DNA of 64,000 bases from Ilyomonas limi (GCF_005233845.1 NZ_SZQL01000001.1:248001-312000), one strand, 5' to 3'; positions 47,632 to 57,530 are shown, counted from the stretch's first letter. Notes: a model not told the origin generated them from the letters alone. Made by a program: numbers and translations.

Positions 47632-48042
47632 TCACGGGTGCGCATTCACCCACACACTATTGTCCTTAAAAAATTCATGTTTCCAGATGGGCACTGTCTT
47701 CTTTAACTCATCTATTAAAAATTCACATGCTTCAAAAGCTGCTTTGCGATGCACGGATGAAGCGCCTGTTATCACTACTGCTTCACCGGGCAACTTTTCA
47801 CCTACCGCGTGTATCATCACTATTTTATCCAGTATCCATTTTTCCTGCGCAGCAACAGCAATTTTATGCATTTCTTTCAAAGCCATTACCTCGTATGCTT
47901 CAAACACCAGCTTTACCACTTCTTTTCCATGCGAATGATTGCGCACCGTACCTACAAACAAATTAACTGCGCCCGACGTTGGTGATTGTAAATATTGATA
48001 CGCTTCAGCCAAATTTATATTATCAACAATTCTTATCAGCAT
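47632..48042 (-). CDS. moaE: Molybdopterin synthase catalytic subunit
   Basis: 136 aa. Family blocks are 'GAVNLFVGTVRNHSHGKEV', 'FEAYEVMALKEM', 'VVITGASSVHRKAAFEAC' and 'IDELKKTVPIWKHE', the last with the Lys residues involved in sulfur transfer from MoaD. It forms the MoaD2-MoaE2 complex that puts the dithiolene sulfurs on precursor Z. It follows moaD directly, 9 bases apart. Confidence 0.96.
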   Translation of the reverse strand: MLIRIVDNINLAEAYQYLQSPTSGAVNLFVGTVRNHSHGKEVVKLVFEAYEVMALKEMHKIAVAAQEKWILDKIVMIHAVGEKLPGEAVVITGASSVHRKAAFEACEFLIDELKKTVPIWKHEFFKDNSVWVNAHP

Positions 48043-48051
48043 ATCTGTTTA

Positions 48052-48288
48052 TTATCCGCCGCTTACAGGCGGGATAAGTGCAATTTCATACGCGTTCTGT
48101 AAACTTTGATTATCTTCTGCATACTCACTGTTTACGGCCACCGCTACGGAGCGTAGCTGCTGCAACTTTGGGTACTGCTGCGACAGCCATTGCTTCAATT
48201 CGCCTACCGTTGCAAAATCTTCAGCAGTAATAGATAGTTTATTACTCCCGATTATATCTTTTGCAACACCAAATAACTTCAGTTCCAT
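48052..48288 (-). CDS. moaD: Molybdopterin synthase sulfur-carrier subunit
   Basis: 78 aa from ATG 48288 (MELKLFGVAKDIIG). It has the ubiquitin-like fold and ends 'PPVSGG', the double Gly that is thiocarboxylated by MoeB. No moeB is visible in this window. It directly precedes moaE. Confidence 0.95.
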   Translation of the reverse strand: MELKLFGVAKDIIGSNKLSITAEDFATVGELKQWLSQQYPKLQQLRSVAVAVNSEYAEDNQSLQNAYEIALIPPVSGG

Positions 48289-48460
48289 ATAACAAAGTAA
48301 CAGCAATTGTATGAACCGGACGGGGATTTAGGGGATTTTTGGGATTAATGCGATGAATTACTAATCACTTATTTAAACACCACTTTTTATTTTGTTGACT
48401 GCTATATGTTCTCCCTCTTGGCGGCTGGGGAGAGCCGATCAATCGGGAGGCCGGGTGAAA

Positions 48461-50701
48461 TTATATCAACTTATCCGGTGTTATCGGCAATTCTCTTATT
48501 CTTTTTCCGGTAGCATTAAAAATAGCATTGGCAATAGCAGGCGCTACCCCAATAATGGCTATTTCACCCAAACCCTTAGAGCCTATCGGATCTACCAGCA
48601 AATCGGGTTTATCTACAAACAATACTTCCACTTTCGGCACATCAGCATGTACGGCTACATGATAATCGGCAAGATCTTTTGTTATATAGCGGCCAAAACG
48701 GTCGTCTATTACAGCTTCCTCTTCCAGCGCCATACCAATGCCACCGCTTACGCCACCAATCATCTGGTTGCCGGCTGTTTTTTTATTAATAATCCTGCCG
48801 GCGTCAGCACAGGCAACCACTTTTGCAACCTTGGTTTGCCCGGTTACTGCATGTACATGCACTTCGGCAAAGTGCATAGAAAAAGCATACATGGCATATT
48901 GCTGCCGTTCACTGCCGGGCCGGGCGCCTTCAATTACATCAATATCTCTCGCGCCGCCACCTTTCAAAATATCTTCGTAAGCAATGCTGGTACTTTTATC
49001 CTTAGGGAATAATTTGCCCTCTTCAAACATTACTTCTTCCATTTTCGCATTGGCAAACTCCTGCTTATTCCTGCCCGCCATTTCCAACAGTTTTTGCTTA
49101 ATGCTGTTGCAGGCAGCCACCACAGCCGGACCTACACTGTTTACTGTACTGGAACCGCCTTGATTACCCATTTCCGGGAAATCGGAATTGCCCCACTGGA
49201 ATGTTACTTTCTCTACCGGAAGGCTCATGTTATCAGCCGCAATCTGTGTCATAGCGGTGCCGGTACCCGGGCCAATATCAGTAACTGCGCATTGCATCAG
49301 TACAGTGCCATCGCCATACAACTTGCCCCGCACTTTGGCTGCTTGCCGGTTGGCACCAAACATGCCTATGGCCATACCATAGCCAATCTGCCAGTCGCCA
49401 TCGCGCAACATACCGGGCTGCTGTTTTCGGTTTTTCCAGCCAATAGCCTCTGCACCCATTTTGTAGCAATCTCTTATGTAGTTGCTGCTCCAGGGCTTAC
49501 CATTATCGGGGTCTTTTTCCGGGTAGTTGCGGAGCCTGAATTCAATAGGGTCTATGTTTAAGGCATGTGCCATTTCGTCTATCGCACATTCCAGTGCCCA
49601 GGCACCGGTGGCCTCGCCCGGACCGCGCATGGGCGTTGGCGTGCTTACATGCAGCGGCAGTAAGCGATAGCGGGTGCTTATATTAGGGCATTCGTACAAC
49701 GTGCGTGTTTGCTGTAAAGTACCTTCGGTGAATTGTTCATAGGAAGAGGTTTGTCCCACTACGCTGTGCGTAATGCCTACCAGTTTACCGTCCTGTGTAG
49801 CGCCCATGTTTATTTTTTGCCATGTGCGCGGGCGATAGCCTACCATATAAAACATCTGCTCGCGGGTAAGCATGAGCTTTACCGGGCGGTTGACCATTTT
49901 GGCAGCAATAATAGCTGCTGTTTCGTGCGGCCAATTGCGCAATCCATTGCCAAAAGCGCCGCCTACAAAAGTGGAAATCACCTTAATGTTTTCTACGGGT
50001 ATCTGCCATTCTCTGGCAAAGTTTTGCTGTGTGGGTTGTGTGCCTTGCACTTTGTCGTATAGTGTAAGCCGGTCATCCGTTTCCCAATGCGCAATAATGC
50101 TTTGCAATTCCATGGGATTGTGAAACTCTGTTGGCTGAAAATATTCCGTTTCGATCTTTACCGGCGCCGATGCATAGCCATCCGGTGTGCCGCGGGTGTA
50201 GTCTGCCACCGCTGCTTTTGGGTTTTGCTTTGCCTGCTCCGGCACAATTGCCTTGTTCATATTTTCCTCAAAAGCGGTTTGCGGCGTTTCCTTATCGTAT
50301 TGCACCTTCACCAGCGATGCGGCATACCGCGCCCGCTCAAAGGTGCCGGCAACTACTACAGCAATTGGCTGTCCGTTGAAATATACCTTATTATCATAGA
50401 ATACTCTCAGGGGACGTCCGGCTGGCTTGGGTTGTCCGGGTTCGCCATGCTGCTCCTGGTAGCCCGGTACTTTTATGGAGTTTACGTGCGAGATAACAGC
50501 GATAACGCCCGGCGCGTTTTCAGCCGCTTTAGTATCTATATTTTTGATAGTGCCTTTGGTAATGGTACTGCTTACCAACACTGCATAAGCGATATTTGCC
50601 AGCTTATATTCTGCCGAGTAAGTAGCCGCGCCGGTTACCTTCAGCTTGCCATCTACCCGGTTCATCGGCTCTCCAATCACCTTATTACTTTTTGTACTCA
50701 T
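48461..50701 (-). CDS. Molybdopterin-binding large subunit, PaoC-like (second copy)
   Basis: 746 aa, no signal peptide; it would be exported with the Tat-bearing 2Fe-2S subunit. It follows the xanthine-dehydrogenase family order: 'YKLANIAYAVLVSSTI', 'FVGGAFGNGLRNWPHE', 'GPGEATGAWALECAIDE', 'QCAVTDIGPGTGTAMTQIA', 'GNQGGSSTVNSVGPA' and the C-terminal 'GSKGLGEIAIIG' with the catalytic Glu. It is close in plan to the upstream gene at 51165-53378, so this is a tandem duplication of the large subunit. A 463-base spacer with inverted repeats separates them. Confidence 0.95.
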   Translation of the reverse strand: MSTKSNKVIGEPMNRVDGKLKVTGAATYSAEYKLANIAYAVLVSSTITKGTIKNIDTKAAENAPGVIAVISHVNSIKVPGYQEQHGEPGQPKPAGRPLRVFYDNKVYFNGQPIAVVVAGTFERARYAASLVKVQYDKETPQTAFEENMNKAIVPEQAKQNPKAAVADYTRGTPDGYASAPVKIETEYFQPTEFHNPMELQSIIAHWETDDRLTLYDKVQGTQPTQQNFAREWQIPVENIKVISTFVGGAFGNGLRNWPHETAAIIAAKMVNRPVKLMLTREQMFYMVGYRPRTWQKINMGATQDGKLVGITHSVVGQTSSYEQFTEGTLQQTRTLYECPNISTRYRLLPLHVSTPTPMRGPGEATGAWALECAIDEMAHALNIDPIEFRLRNYPEKDPDNGKPWSSNYIRDCYKMGAEAIGWKNRKQQPGMLRDGDWQIGYGMAIGMFGANRQAAKVRGKLYGDGTVLMQCAVTDIGPGTGTAMTQIAADNMSLPVEKVTFQWGNSDFPEMGNQGGSSTVNSVGPAVVAACNSIKQKLLEMAGRNKQEFANAKMEEVMFEEGKLFPKDKSTSIAYEDILKGGGARDIDVIEGARPGSERQQYAMYAFSMHFAEVHVHAVTGQTKVAKVVACADAGRIINKKTAGNQMIGGVSGGIGMALEEEAVIDDRFGRYITKDLADYHVAVHADVPKVEVLFVDKPDLLVDPIGSKGLGEIAIIGVAPAIANAIFNATGKRIRELPITPDKLI

Positions 50702-51164
50702 CGGTTAGCTTTTTGTAATACAATTTATTCTTCTTTACCTGTTATTTTATAATGATTTGGACGTGCCCGCACCGCCAGTTCGTAGCTCGGAAACATTCAA
50801 TTTCAAAATTATTTCAAAATAATTCAGCGGTGCGGTCGGGCTTTCTGCACTACTCCGGCACAGCGCCTTAGCGCAAAACCTTCACCGGGGTAGATGCTGC
50901 CAATCCCTCACGCGCTCCGCAACTACAGCTTTGTAACTTATAGTTTTATAGGCTATAATGCTATGTTTGAAAGATGAGCAATTATTGTTATTGCGAGCGG
51001 TAGCGAAATAATCTGTGAATGGTAGTATAATCAAAATGAGCCATCTGATAATCTAACCTGCCAAGTTTAAGAGCCTGACAGTTATACTTCAAACGAAGCC
51101 ATCAATAATGATTCTTAATAAAACAACTCACAGATTGCTTCGCTACCGCTCGCAGCACGGCTTC
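50702..51164. repeat. Spacer between the two PaoC-like genes, with inverted repeats
   Basis: Two pairs of inverted repeats. 50992-51018 and 51128-51154 match at 25 of 27 positions; both carry TGCGAGCGGTAGCGAA or its complement, a short dispersed repeat I associate with many bacterial genomes. A second pair, GCCCGCACCGCC near 50765 and GCGGTGCGGTCGGGC near 50826, is about 50 bases apart. No ORF is seen. Confidence 0.75.
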
Positions 51165-53378
51165 TCACACCAGCTTATCTGGTGTAATAGGCAAATCGCG
51201 CACCCGTTTGCCCGTAGCATGGTACACCGCATTGGCGATGGCTGCAGCAACCCCTACAATGCCTATTTCACCCAAACCTTTTGCGCCGATTGGCGTAAGA
51301 ATATCATCGCTTTTATCAATGAACAGTACTTCAATTGCAGGAATATCAGCATTGACCGGTACATGATAATCGGCTAAATCTTTTACCATCCAACGTCCAT
51401 ACCGGTCGTCTATAACCGATTCTTCTGTAAGCGCCATGCCAATACCCCAGGTAACGGAGCCGTACACCTGGCTACGTGCCGTCTTCTTATTCATGATTTT
51501 ACCGGCATCAATTGCCGAGACTACACGGTTTACCTTTAGCTGATTGGTGAGCGCATGTACGCCTACTTCCACAAAAGTGGCGTTGTAAGAATAACTGCTG
51601 TATTTATCTGCTTCTTCGCTGCCTTTGGAATCTACGGTTACCTCAATAGAAGGCAAATGCTGCTGCTGTAAAAGATCTGCATACGAAATGCTAACAGCAT
51701 CATCTTTTGTCTTAATCTTTCCATCACCAAATGCAAAGTTTTCAACAGGTGTATTTTGTAATGAAGATTGACTCTTCTTTAAATACTCAATAGCCTTTTG
51801 CCTCAATGCCACGCACGCATCATTCACCGCCGAACCAACAGAAGTAGTCGTTAATGAGCCAAACTGCCCAATAGCAGGGGGCAGGCGCGAATCGCCCAAT
51901 TCAAATTTTATTTTTTCCACCGGGATACCCGTTGCATCCGCCGCTATCTGGCTCATGATGGTAGCGGTACCTACGCCTACATCTGCCGTCGCGCTTTGTA
52001 CTACCAGCGTACCGTCGCTATTAAGCACTGCTCTCGCAGACGAAGGTGCTCGCCAGGCGCCGTAAATGCCCGTTGCCATACCATAACCAATCAGCCAATT
52101 GCCGTTGGTTGTGGAGCGCGGTTGAGGGTTACGCTTTTCCCAGCCAAACTGTGCTGCACCACGCTCGTAGCATTCGTTTAAAAATTTGGTACTCCAGGGC
52201 TGTTTGGTATCAGGGTTTTGCGCAGCATAATTTCTTTTGCGCAGCTCCAGCGGATCTATTTTTAGTGTATAAGAAAGCTCATCGAGCGCTGATTCCAAAG
52301 CAAAAGATCCGGGCGCTTCGCCGGGTGCACGCGTCCAGCAAGGCGTGCTTACATCCAGGGGTACCAGCCGGTATAGCGTGCTCACATTATCACAAGCATA
52401 CAATGCCTGTGTAAGAGAGGTCATGTTAGCGGTGAACTGCTCATATGTGGAAGTGTTACCATACGCTTCATGGTGTATACCGATGAGTTTACCGTCTTTA
52501 TCAGCACCTAATTTTATTTTTTGAAGCGATTGCGGACGATAACCTACCATGTTGAATAGCTGGTCGCGGTTGAATACTACTTTTAATGGTCTGCCAATCT
52601 TTTTGGCACCAATGGTAGCTGCCATTTCCTCCGGCCATACCCGCGATGCACCACCAAATGCACCTCCTACAAATTTGGATACAATATGCACGTTTTCTTT
52701 CTGAAGTTTCCAGGCTTTGGCTATATCTTCCTGTGCTATGGGCGACGATTGGGTTTTGTTGTAAACCGTAATGGCATCAGCTCCTTCCCAAACAGCAATC
52801 GCCGCGTGCGGCTCCATTGGGTTGTGCACCTGCAGCTGCGTTTGATATTCCTGTTCAAAAGTGAAAGCAGCATTATCGAAAGCATTTTTATCACCACGAT
52901 TGTAATCCGGATCTGACTCTTTTGGTACAACAGCTTTATCCATATTCGACAGCATGTCTGTTTGGGGCGGCTCTTTTACATACTGCACTTTTACGAGGGA
53001 TGCTGCATACCGTGCCCGCTCAAAGGTGTCCGCAATAGCTAAGGCTACCGGCTGGCCACTGTATAAAATAACATCGTTATAAAACACGCGGTATTCCCCG
53101 CCTTCGGTTCTCGGGTCGCTGCTTTCTTTGCCACCAAAGTAGCCGGGTGGTTTGGGTGCATTTAAATGGGTAATAATGGCAATGACGCCGGGTGCTTTTT
53201 CTGCCGCAGCCGTATCTATACTTTTGATGCGGCCGCGTGCAATAGCGCCCGATGCCAGCACACCATAAGCTAAGTTGGGAATAATGTACTCAGCAGCGTA
53301 TTTGGCAGCGCCGGTGACCTTTAGCTTACCATCTACGCGACTTAGCGGCTGTCCTGCCATTTTTATGTCATCGCCCAT
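51165..53378 (-). CDS. Molybdopterin-binding large subunit, PaoC-like (first copy)
   Basis: 737 aa. The same motifs as the second copy: 'YIIPNLAYGVLASGAI', 'FVGGAFGGASRVWPEE', 'APGEAPGSFALESALDEL', 'QSATADVGVGTATIMSQIA', 'GQFGSLTTTSVGSA' and 'GAKGLGEIGIVG' with the catalytic Glu. It lies in the expected place after the FAD subunit in a PaoA-PaoB-PaoC order, and is probably the main catalytic subunit. It oxidises aldehydes, with electrons passing through the Fe-S and FAD subunits. Exact substrate unknown. Confidence 0.95.
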   Translation of the reverse strand: MGDDIKMAGQPLSRVDGKLKVTGAAKYAAEYIIPNLAYGVLASGAIARGRIKSIDTAAAEKAPGVIAIITHLNAPKPPGYFGGKESSDPRTEGGEYRVFYNDVILYSGQPVALAIADTFERARYAASLVKVQYVKEPPQTDMLSNMDKAVVPKESDPDYNRGDKNAFDNAAFTFEQEYQTQLQVHNPMEPHAAIAVWEGADAITVYNKTQSSPIAQEDIAKAWKLQKENVHIVSKFVGGAFGGASRVWPEEMAATIGAKKIGRPLKVVFNRDQLFNMVGYRPQSLQKIKLGADKDGKLIGIHHEAYGNTSTYEQFTANMTSLTQALYACDNVSTLYRLVPLDVSTPCWTRAPGEAPGSFALESALDELSYTLKIDPLELRKRNYAAQNPDTKQPWSTKFLNECYERGAAQFGWEKRNPQPRSTTNGNWLIGYGMATGIYGAWRAPSSARAVLNSDGTLVVQSATADVGVGTATIMSQIAADATGIPVEKIKFELGDSRLPPAIGQFGSLTTTSVGSAVNDACVALRQKAIEYLKKSQSSLQNTPVENFAFGDGKIKTKDDAVSISYADLLQQQHLPSIEVTVDSKGSEEADKYSSYSYNATFVEVGVHALTNQLKVNRVVSAIDAGKIMNKKTARSQVYGSVTWGIGMALTEESVIDDRYGRWMVKDLADYHVPVNADIPAIEVLFIDKSDDILTPIGAKGLGEIGIVGVAAAIANAVYHATGKRVRDLPITPDKLV

Positions 53379-53535
53379 AGCTGAATGTGGTATAAAAGGG
53401 TGAATGTTTGAATGGAATACAATGGATTATTGAACCATGAAGACAAAAAACACAAAGGTTCACTAAGAAAAATAAGCGTAAAAACTCTTTGTGTAACTTC
53501 TTCTTTTTTGTGCTTTTTTGGTTCAAAGAAAAATC

Positions 53536-54525
53536 TTACACGCTCTTCAATCCCGATGCTACACTCAATGCCTGTACAATGGTATTGGGCCCAAGCTTTA
53601 ACTTATATTGATTATGCTTAAATGCCTTTGCTCCCTGAAAGGCTATTTGCGCTGCCTGTTGAAAGTTTTCTTCCGTTGCTGTTTTACTTTTTAAGAAGGT
53701 TTCTGCATCAGTTAACCGCCAGGGCTTGTGTGCTACGCCACCCATTGCGAGCCTTGCTTCTTTTATGGTATTGCCGTCCATATTTAGTGCGGCAGCTACC
53801 GATACGAGCGCAAAAGCATACGAATTGCGGTCGCGCACTTTTAAGTAATACGCATTTTTACTGAATGGCGAAATGGGAATAGTAACCGCCGTTATCAATT
53901 CATTTTTATCCAAGTTGGTGTCTTTCTCCGGTGTATCGCCGGGCAGGCGGTGAAAATCGGCTATTGGAATTTTACGCTCGCCCTTAGGACCGTTTACAAC
54001 AACGGTTGCATCCAAAGCACGCAATGCCACATTCATGTCGCTGGGGTTTACGGCAATACATTTATCACTAAAACCAAAGATGGCATGCATGCGGTTGAAG
54101 CCTTCCAAGGCGCCGCATCCGGTACCTGGCTCGCGTTTGTTGCAGGGCATGGCGGTATCGTAAAAATAAGGGCATCGTGTACGTTGCAACAGGTTGCCGC
54201 CTGTGGTTGCCATGTTGCGTATTTGTGCCGATGCGCCGGCATTGATAGCCATTGCTAAAAGGGGCAGGTTTTGCAAAATGGTTTTGTCTTCGGCTATTTC
54301 GGTATTGCGTGTGAGTGCGCCAATGCGAATGATATTGCCTTGCTGCGTAATGCCTTTGAGTGGCAGGCGCGTAACATCCACGAGCTTTTCGGGCTGCATA
54401 ATGTGGCGCTTCATGAGATCAAGCAAATTAGTGCCGCCACCTAAGAACCTGGCAGTTGGCTCGGCAGCAACGGCTGCGATAGCGGTTTTTTGTTCGGCAG
54501 GGCGAACATATTGAAACAGGTTCAT
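53536..54525 (-). CDS. FAD-binding subunit with 4Fe-4S motif, PaoB-like
   Basis: 329 aa. The FAD domain has '[19 protein letters not shown]' and '[20 protein letters not shown]'. '[20 protein letters not shown]' then TGC (C118, C128, C137) matches the extra 4Fe-4S cluster of E. coli PaoB, absent from ordinary xanthine dehydrogenases. Its ATG overlaps the upstream 2Fe-2S gene's TGA by four bases (ATGA). A spacer with an 'AACCATGAAGACAAAAAACAC' dispersed repeat separates it from the large-subunit gene. Confidence 0.95.
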   Translation of the reverse strand: MNLFQYVRPAEQKTAIAAVAAEPTARFLGGGTNLLDLMKRHIMQPEKLVDVTRLPLKGITQQGNIIRIGALTRNTEIAEDKTILQNLPLLAMAINAGASAQIRNMATTGGNLLQRTRCPYFYDTAMPCNKREPGTGCGALEGFNRMHAIFGFSDKCIAVNPSDMNVALRALDATVVVNGPKGERKIPIADFHRLPGDTPEKDTNLDKNELITAVTIPISPFSKNAYYLKVRDRNSYAFALVSVAAALNMDGNTIKEARLAMGGVAHKPWRLTDAETFLKSKTATEENFQQAAQIAFQGAKAFKHNQYKLKLGPNTIVQALSVASGLKSV

Positions 54526-55142
54526 ACTTTTTGCCCTCCTTTTTGTACTTCTTCTATGGCGTCAACAATATTTGGATAAGCACCGCAACGGCAGATATTG
54601 CCACTCATATACTCGCGTATCTGATCGCGGCTGCTGGCATGTCCTTCGCGAATACAAGCCACCGCACTCATGATTTGTCCCGGTGTGCAATAGCCACACT
54701 GGAAGCCATCATGCTTAATGAAAGCAGCTTGCATCGGGTGCAATTCATCACCATTCGCCAAACCTTCAATGGTAGTAACTTTGCTGCCATCGGTAGTAGC
54801 GGCAAGCGTAAGACAAGACAGGACGCGCTCACCATTAACATGCACGGTACAGGCGCCGCACTGACCATAATCGCAACCTTTTTTGGTGCCGGTAAGGTGC
54901 AGATTTTCACGTAGCAAATCGAGCAGCGAAGTGCGTGGATCAATGTCCATCGTGTGCCTGGTACCATTAATTTCTACACTGAGCGATACATTTTCTATAG
55001 CAGCAGCAATATGCTCATCCCAGTGGTTGTTGGCGGCATTGATGGCGGCAGCCGGGGTGAGCGCAACCGCTGTAATAACGGTTGATTTTTTAAGAAAGCT
55101 ACGCCGCGATTCGTTGGGACAAAAAGGCTCTTGTTCGTTCAT
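54522..55142 (-). CDS. 2Fe-2S subunit with Tat signal, PaoA-like
   Basis: 206 aa. '[20 protein letters not shown]' is a clear twin-arginine signal, so the complex is exported folded. The plant-type 2Fe-2S site is C90, C95, C98, C110 ('[21 protein letters not shown]' in pieces) and the second site uses C149, C152, C184, C186 ('CGYC' and 'CRCG'). It is the first gene of the three-subunit set, preceded by the mobA-like gene at a 214-base gap. Confidence 0.96.
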   Translation of the reverse strand: MNEQEPFCPNESRRSFLKKSTVITAVALTPAAAINAANNHWDEHIAAAIENVSLSVEINGTRHTMDIDPRTSLLDLLRENLHLTGTKKGCDYGQCGACTVHVNGERVLSCLTLAATTDGSKVTTIEGLANGDELHPMQAAFIKHDGFQCGYCTPGQIMSAVACIREGHASSRDQIREYMSGNICRCGAYPNIVDAIEEVQKGGQKV

Positions 55143-55356
55143 GATCAGCGTTTTGTTTTTGAACCACAGACCTGCCTGCCGATAGACAGAGACACAGAAA
55201 ACATAGAGGACTTAATGTTTACAGGTGTGGTTGTTTACAATTTAATGTGTAAAGTGTAATGTTGCTTAACTGTGTGCCATTTGGACACACCAGAATGAAC
55301 TAAAAACAGCAACCATTAATAACACTACTAAAATATGGAAATTGCAAATAAAAGCA

Positions 55357-56523
55357 TCAAGAATTATGCTTGTTGTGAAGAATAGTTAGTGCTTCGTTGT
55401 ATTCTTCTGTAGTATTGACATTTTTAAAGGCGAATGCGTCGGGCGCTTTTAAAATTTTTACATCGGAGTTGATGAGTGCTTTGCGTGGACAGCTGTATCC
55501 CTGACTTAAAAATTGTAATAAAACAGGATAAGCACGCGGCTCCCAGATAGTCACCAGTGGTTCAGGAAATACACCTTCAGCATCTAAGAAGGCGGTAGCC
55601 ATTTTGGAAGGATTGCGACTATTAATAAGATACTGAATAATATCTGTTGAGAGTAAAGGTAAATCGCAGGCGACGGTGAGCCATGCTACATTCGGATTCT
55701 GCTGAAAAGCGGATAATATGCCGCCTAAAGGTCCTAAACCTAAAAAACTATCTTGTATAATGGGTAAATCAGCAATGGTTTTTGCCTGCTCCCCATTGCA
55801 GGAAACAAACACCTCTTTGCAATGAGCAGCTAATAAGTTGAACACATGCCGGCGCTGTGTAGTGCCGTGATATTGTATCTCACCCTTATCGCTGCCCATG
55901 CGTGTGCTCTTTCCGCCAGACAACACCAAGCCATTGATAGCGGGTATTTGCTGCTGCAGAAAGCCGGATACAAAAGCAATAATCGCATACGTATCGTTGA
56001 ACGAAAGCACCGGAATGGAAGAAAAACCAGGCAAATGATTGGTGATGTAATCAGGAATGGCTCCGGTATAACCTTTTAACAAAATGAGCTGCACATTGGT
56101 GAGCTTCTCTAATTTGTTTTGCAATGATTTGGCCGGGTCTAACACCAGGATTTGCTTAGATGCAGCAAAGTGATTACCGTTAATCAGCACCAGATCACAA
56201 TCGTTGAGCATTGCCCTTTTTTGAAAAACATTGGGTTGCTTATTAATGTCTAAACGGGTAAAAAAAATTTTATTGATATACTCCGCATAACCGTTATTGT
56301 TAATAGCTGAGATACGTTGCCTACCCGATTCTGCGTTTTTGTGATCGGCATCCGCGTATGCTATTTTATAGGCGTTTAACTGCGAAATAATCTGATAAGC
56401 CAAATGCTGTATATTTTCGCAGGTAGTGCCTACAATACTTAATTCGTTGCGTCCAAATTCACCTCCTTCTGGTCGTGTAAGTTTTGCATGTTTCTGATAT
56501 AGTTCATTTGCTGGTGAAGTCAT
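55357..56523 (-). CDS. MobA-like nucleotidyltransferase with a degenerate MobB-like N-domain
   Basis: 388 aa. The C-terminal 190 residues hold 'GLVLSGGKSTRMGSDKGEI' (LxGGxSxRxGxDK), 'GPLGGILSAF' and 'VACDLPLLSTDII', standard for MobA guanylyltransferase. The N-terminal half resembles MobB/P-loop GTPase folds ('LSIVGTTCENIQHLAYQII', 'YKIAYADADHK') but lacks a GxxxxGKT loop, so it is probably not a GTPase. Fusions of MobA with MobB exist; this one looks decayed in the MobB part. It overlaps moaC by 20 bases. Confidence 0.85.
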   Translation of the reverse strand: MTSPANELYQKHAKLTRPEGGEFGRNELSIVGTTCENIQHLAYQIISQLNAYKIAYADADHKNAESGRQRISAINNNGYAEYINKIFFTRLDINKQPNVFQKRAMLNDCDLVLINGNHFAASKQILVLDPAKSLQNKLEKLTNVQLILLKGYTGAIPDYITNHLPGFSSIPVLSFNDTYAIIAFVSGFLQQQIPAINGLVLSGGKSTRMGSDKGEIQYHGTTQRRHVFNLLAAHCKEVFVSCNGEQAKTIADLPIIQDSFLGLGPLGGILSAFQQNPNVAWLTVACDLPLLSTDIIQYLINSRNPSKMATAFLDAEGVFPEPLVTIWEPRAYPVLLQFLSQGYSCPRKALINSDVKILKAPDAFAFKNVNTTEEYNEALTILHNKHNS

Positions 56524-56986
56524 TTTTACCTCCGGTTTTAGAAATGAGTTTGGTTTCTTTTATTACAATGGCATGGCTCATGGCCTTACACATATCGTAA
56601 ATAGTGAGCGCTGCAACGGATGCACCAGTTAGCGCTTCCATTTCTACGCCGGTTTTGGACGTGATAGTGGTAGTGCATTGGATAACAACTTCATTCATTT
56701 CATTTATTGTAATAGTAATCTTGCAATTTTCCAATGCTAACGGATGACAAAGCGGAATCAAATCCCACGTCTTTTTTGCAGCCATCGTGCCGGCGATGAT
56801 TGCTGTTTGAAACACGGGACCTTTTTTGGTGGGAATCTCATTTCCTGCTAAATGCTGCATAATTTCATTACCCAACACCACAATGCTTTGTGCTGTAGCG
56901 GTGCGCTTGGTGATTTGTTTATCGCTTACATCCACCATAGCAGCGTTTCCATTAGCGTCTATATGTGAGAGAGAAGGTTCGCTCAT
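56504..56986 (-). CDS. moaC: Cyclic pyranopterin monophosphate synthase
   Basis: 160 aa. Blocks 'GNAAMVDVSDKQITKRTA', 'AAKKTWDLIPLCHPL' (with the catalytic Lys/His region), 'TSKTGVEMEALTGASVAAL' and 'MCKAMSHAIVIKETKLISKTGG' in part match MoaC. It works directly after MoaA in the pathway. It is the first gene of the minus-strand molybdenum block; its stop overlaps the start of the mobA-like gene by 20 bases. Confidence 0.97.
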   Translation of the reverse strand: MSEPSLSHIDANGNAAMVDVSDKQITKRTATAQSIVVLGNEIMQHLAGNEIPTKKGPVFQTAIIAGTMAAKKTWDLIPLCHPLALENCKITITINEMNEVVIQCTTTITSKTGVEMEALTGASVAALTIYDMCKAMSHAIVIKETKLISKTGGKNDFTSK

Positions 56987-57210
56987 AAATTTTGCGTTGC
57001 TAATGGCAAAGTTCCGGATTTGTATCGTTTTTAAAGCAAGGAAAATAGAATCCAGTACAATACCAGAGTTTATCCACTATCTTTTCAACCACAGAATAAC
57101 AGGAGTAAAGACATGGGGTAGGCACCGGGTTTAGTATTGAATATCACAGGCCTGGCGTAAACAGGTTTTACTCGTTAAGAAACTCCGTACATAAAACTTG
57201 CGTAAACAAG

Positions 57211-57234
57211 AATGCCGCTTGTTACGGCGGCATT
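57211..57234 (-). terminator. Probable terminator of the DUF4834 gene
   Basis: Eight-base arms AATGCCGC and GCGGCATT with a short loop. The following minus-strand bases TTCTTGTTT are only partly T-rich, so the assignment is moderate. It lies 42 bases after the DUF4834 stop. Confidence 0.55.
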
Positions 57235-57275
57235 TATTTATATAAATAATATTTAAAGCAGATATAAATAACGGA

Positions 57276-57530
57276 TTACTTTACTTCCTCAAAATCTATA
57301 TACTCGCCATCGGTAGTGGTACTGTCGTGGCGTTTGCCAGCCGAAGCAGTATAGCTATTGTTGGGCGGTTGCTGATAATTTTGCTGATTGCGCATTTGCT
57401 CCTGCTGCATTTGCTGCATACGGTTGCGTACTGTTGTAGTAGCCTTTGACACCGGTACAATTACGTTATACACCAGCTTGTACAGCAGGTATAAAATAAA
57501 GATGATAAAAATTAATTCACCAAGTTTCAT
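57276..57530 (-). CDS. DUF4834 family membrane protein
   Basis: 84 aa. One membrane span near the N-terminus ('LIFIIFILYLLYKLVYNVI'), then a Gln/Asn-rich cytoplasmic tail with 'RNRMQQMQQEQMRNQQNYQQ' and a closing 'DGEYIDFEEVK'. The C-terminal EYIDFEEVK motif is typical of this Bacteroidota family. Function unknown. It stands alone between moaC and HU. Confidence 0.88.
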   Translation of the reverse strand: MKLGELIFIIFILYLLYKLVYNVIVPVSKATTTVRNRMQQMQQEQMRNQQNYQQPPNNSYTASAGKRHDSTTTDGEYIDFEEVK

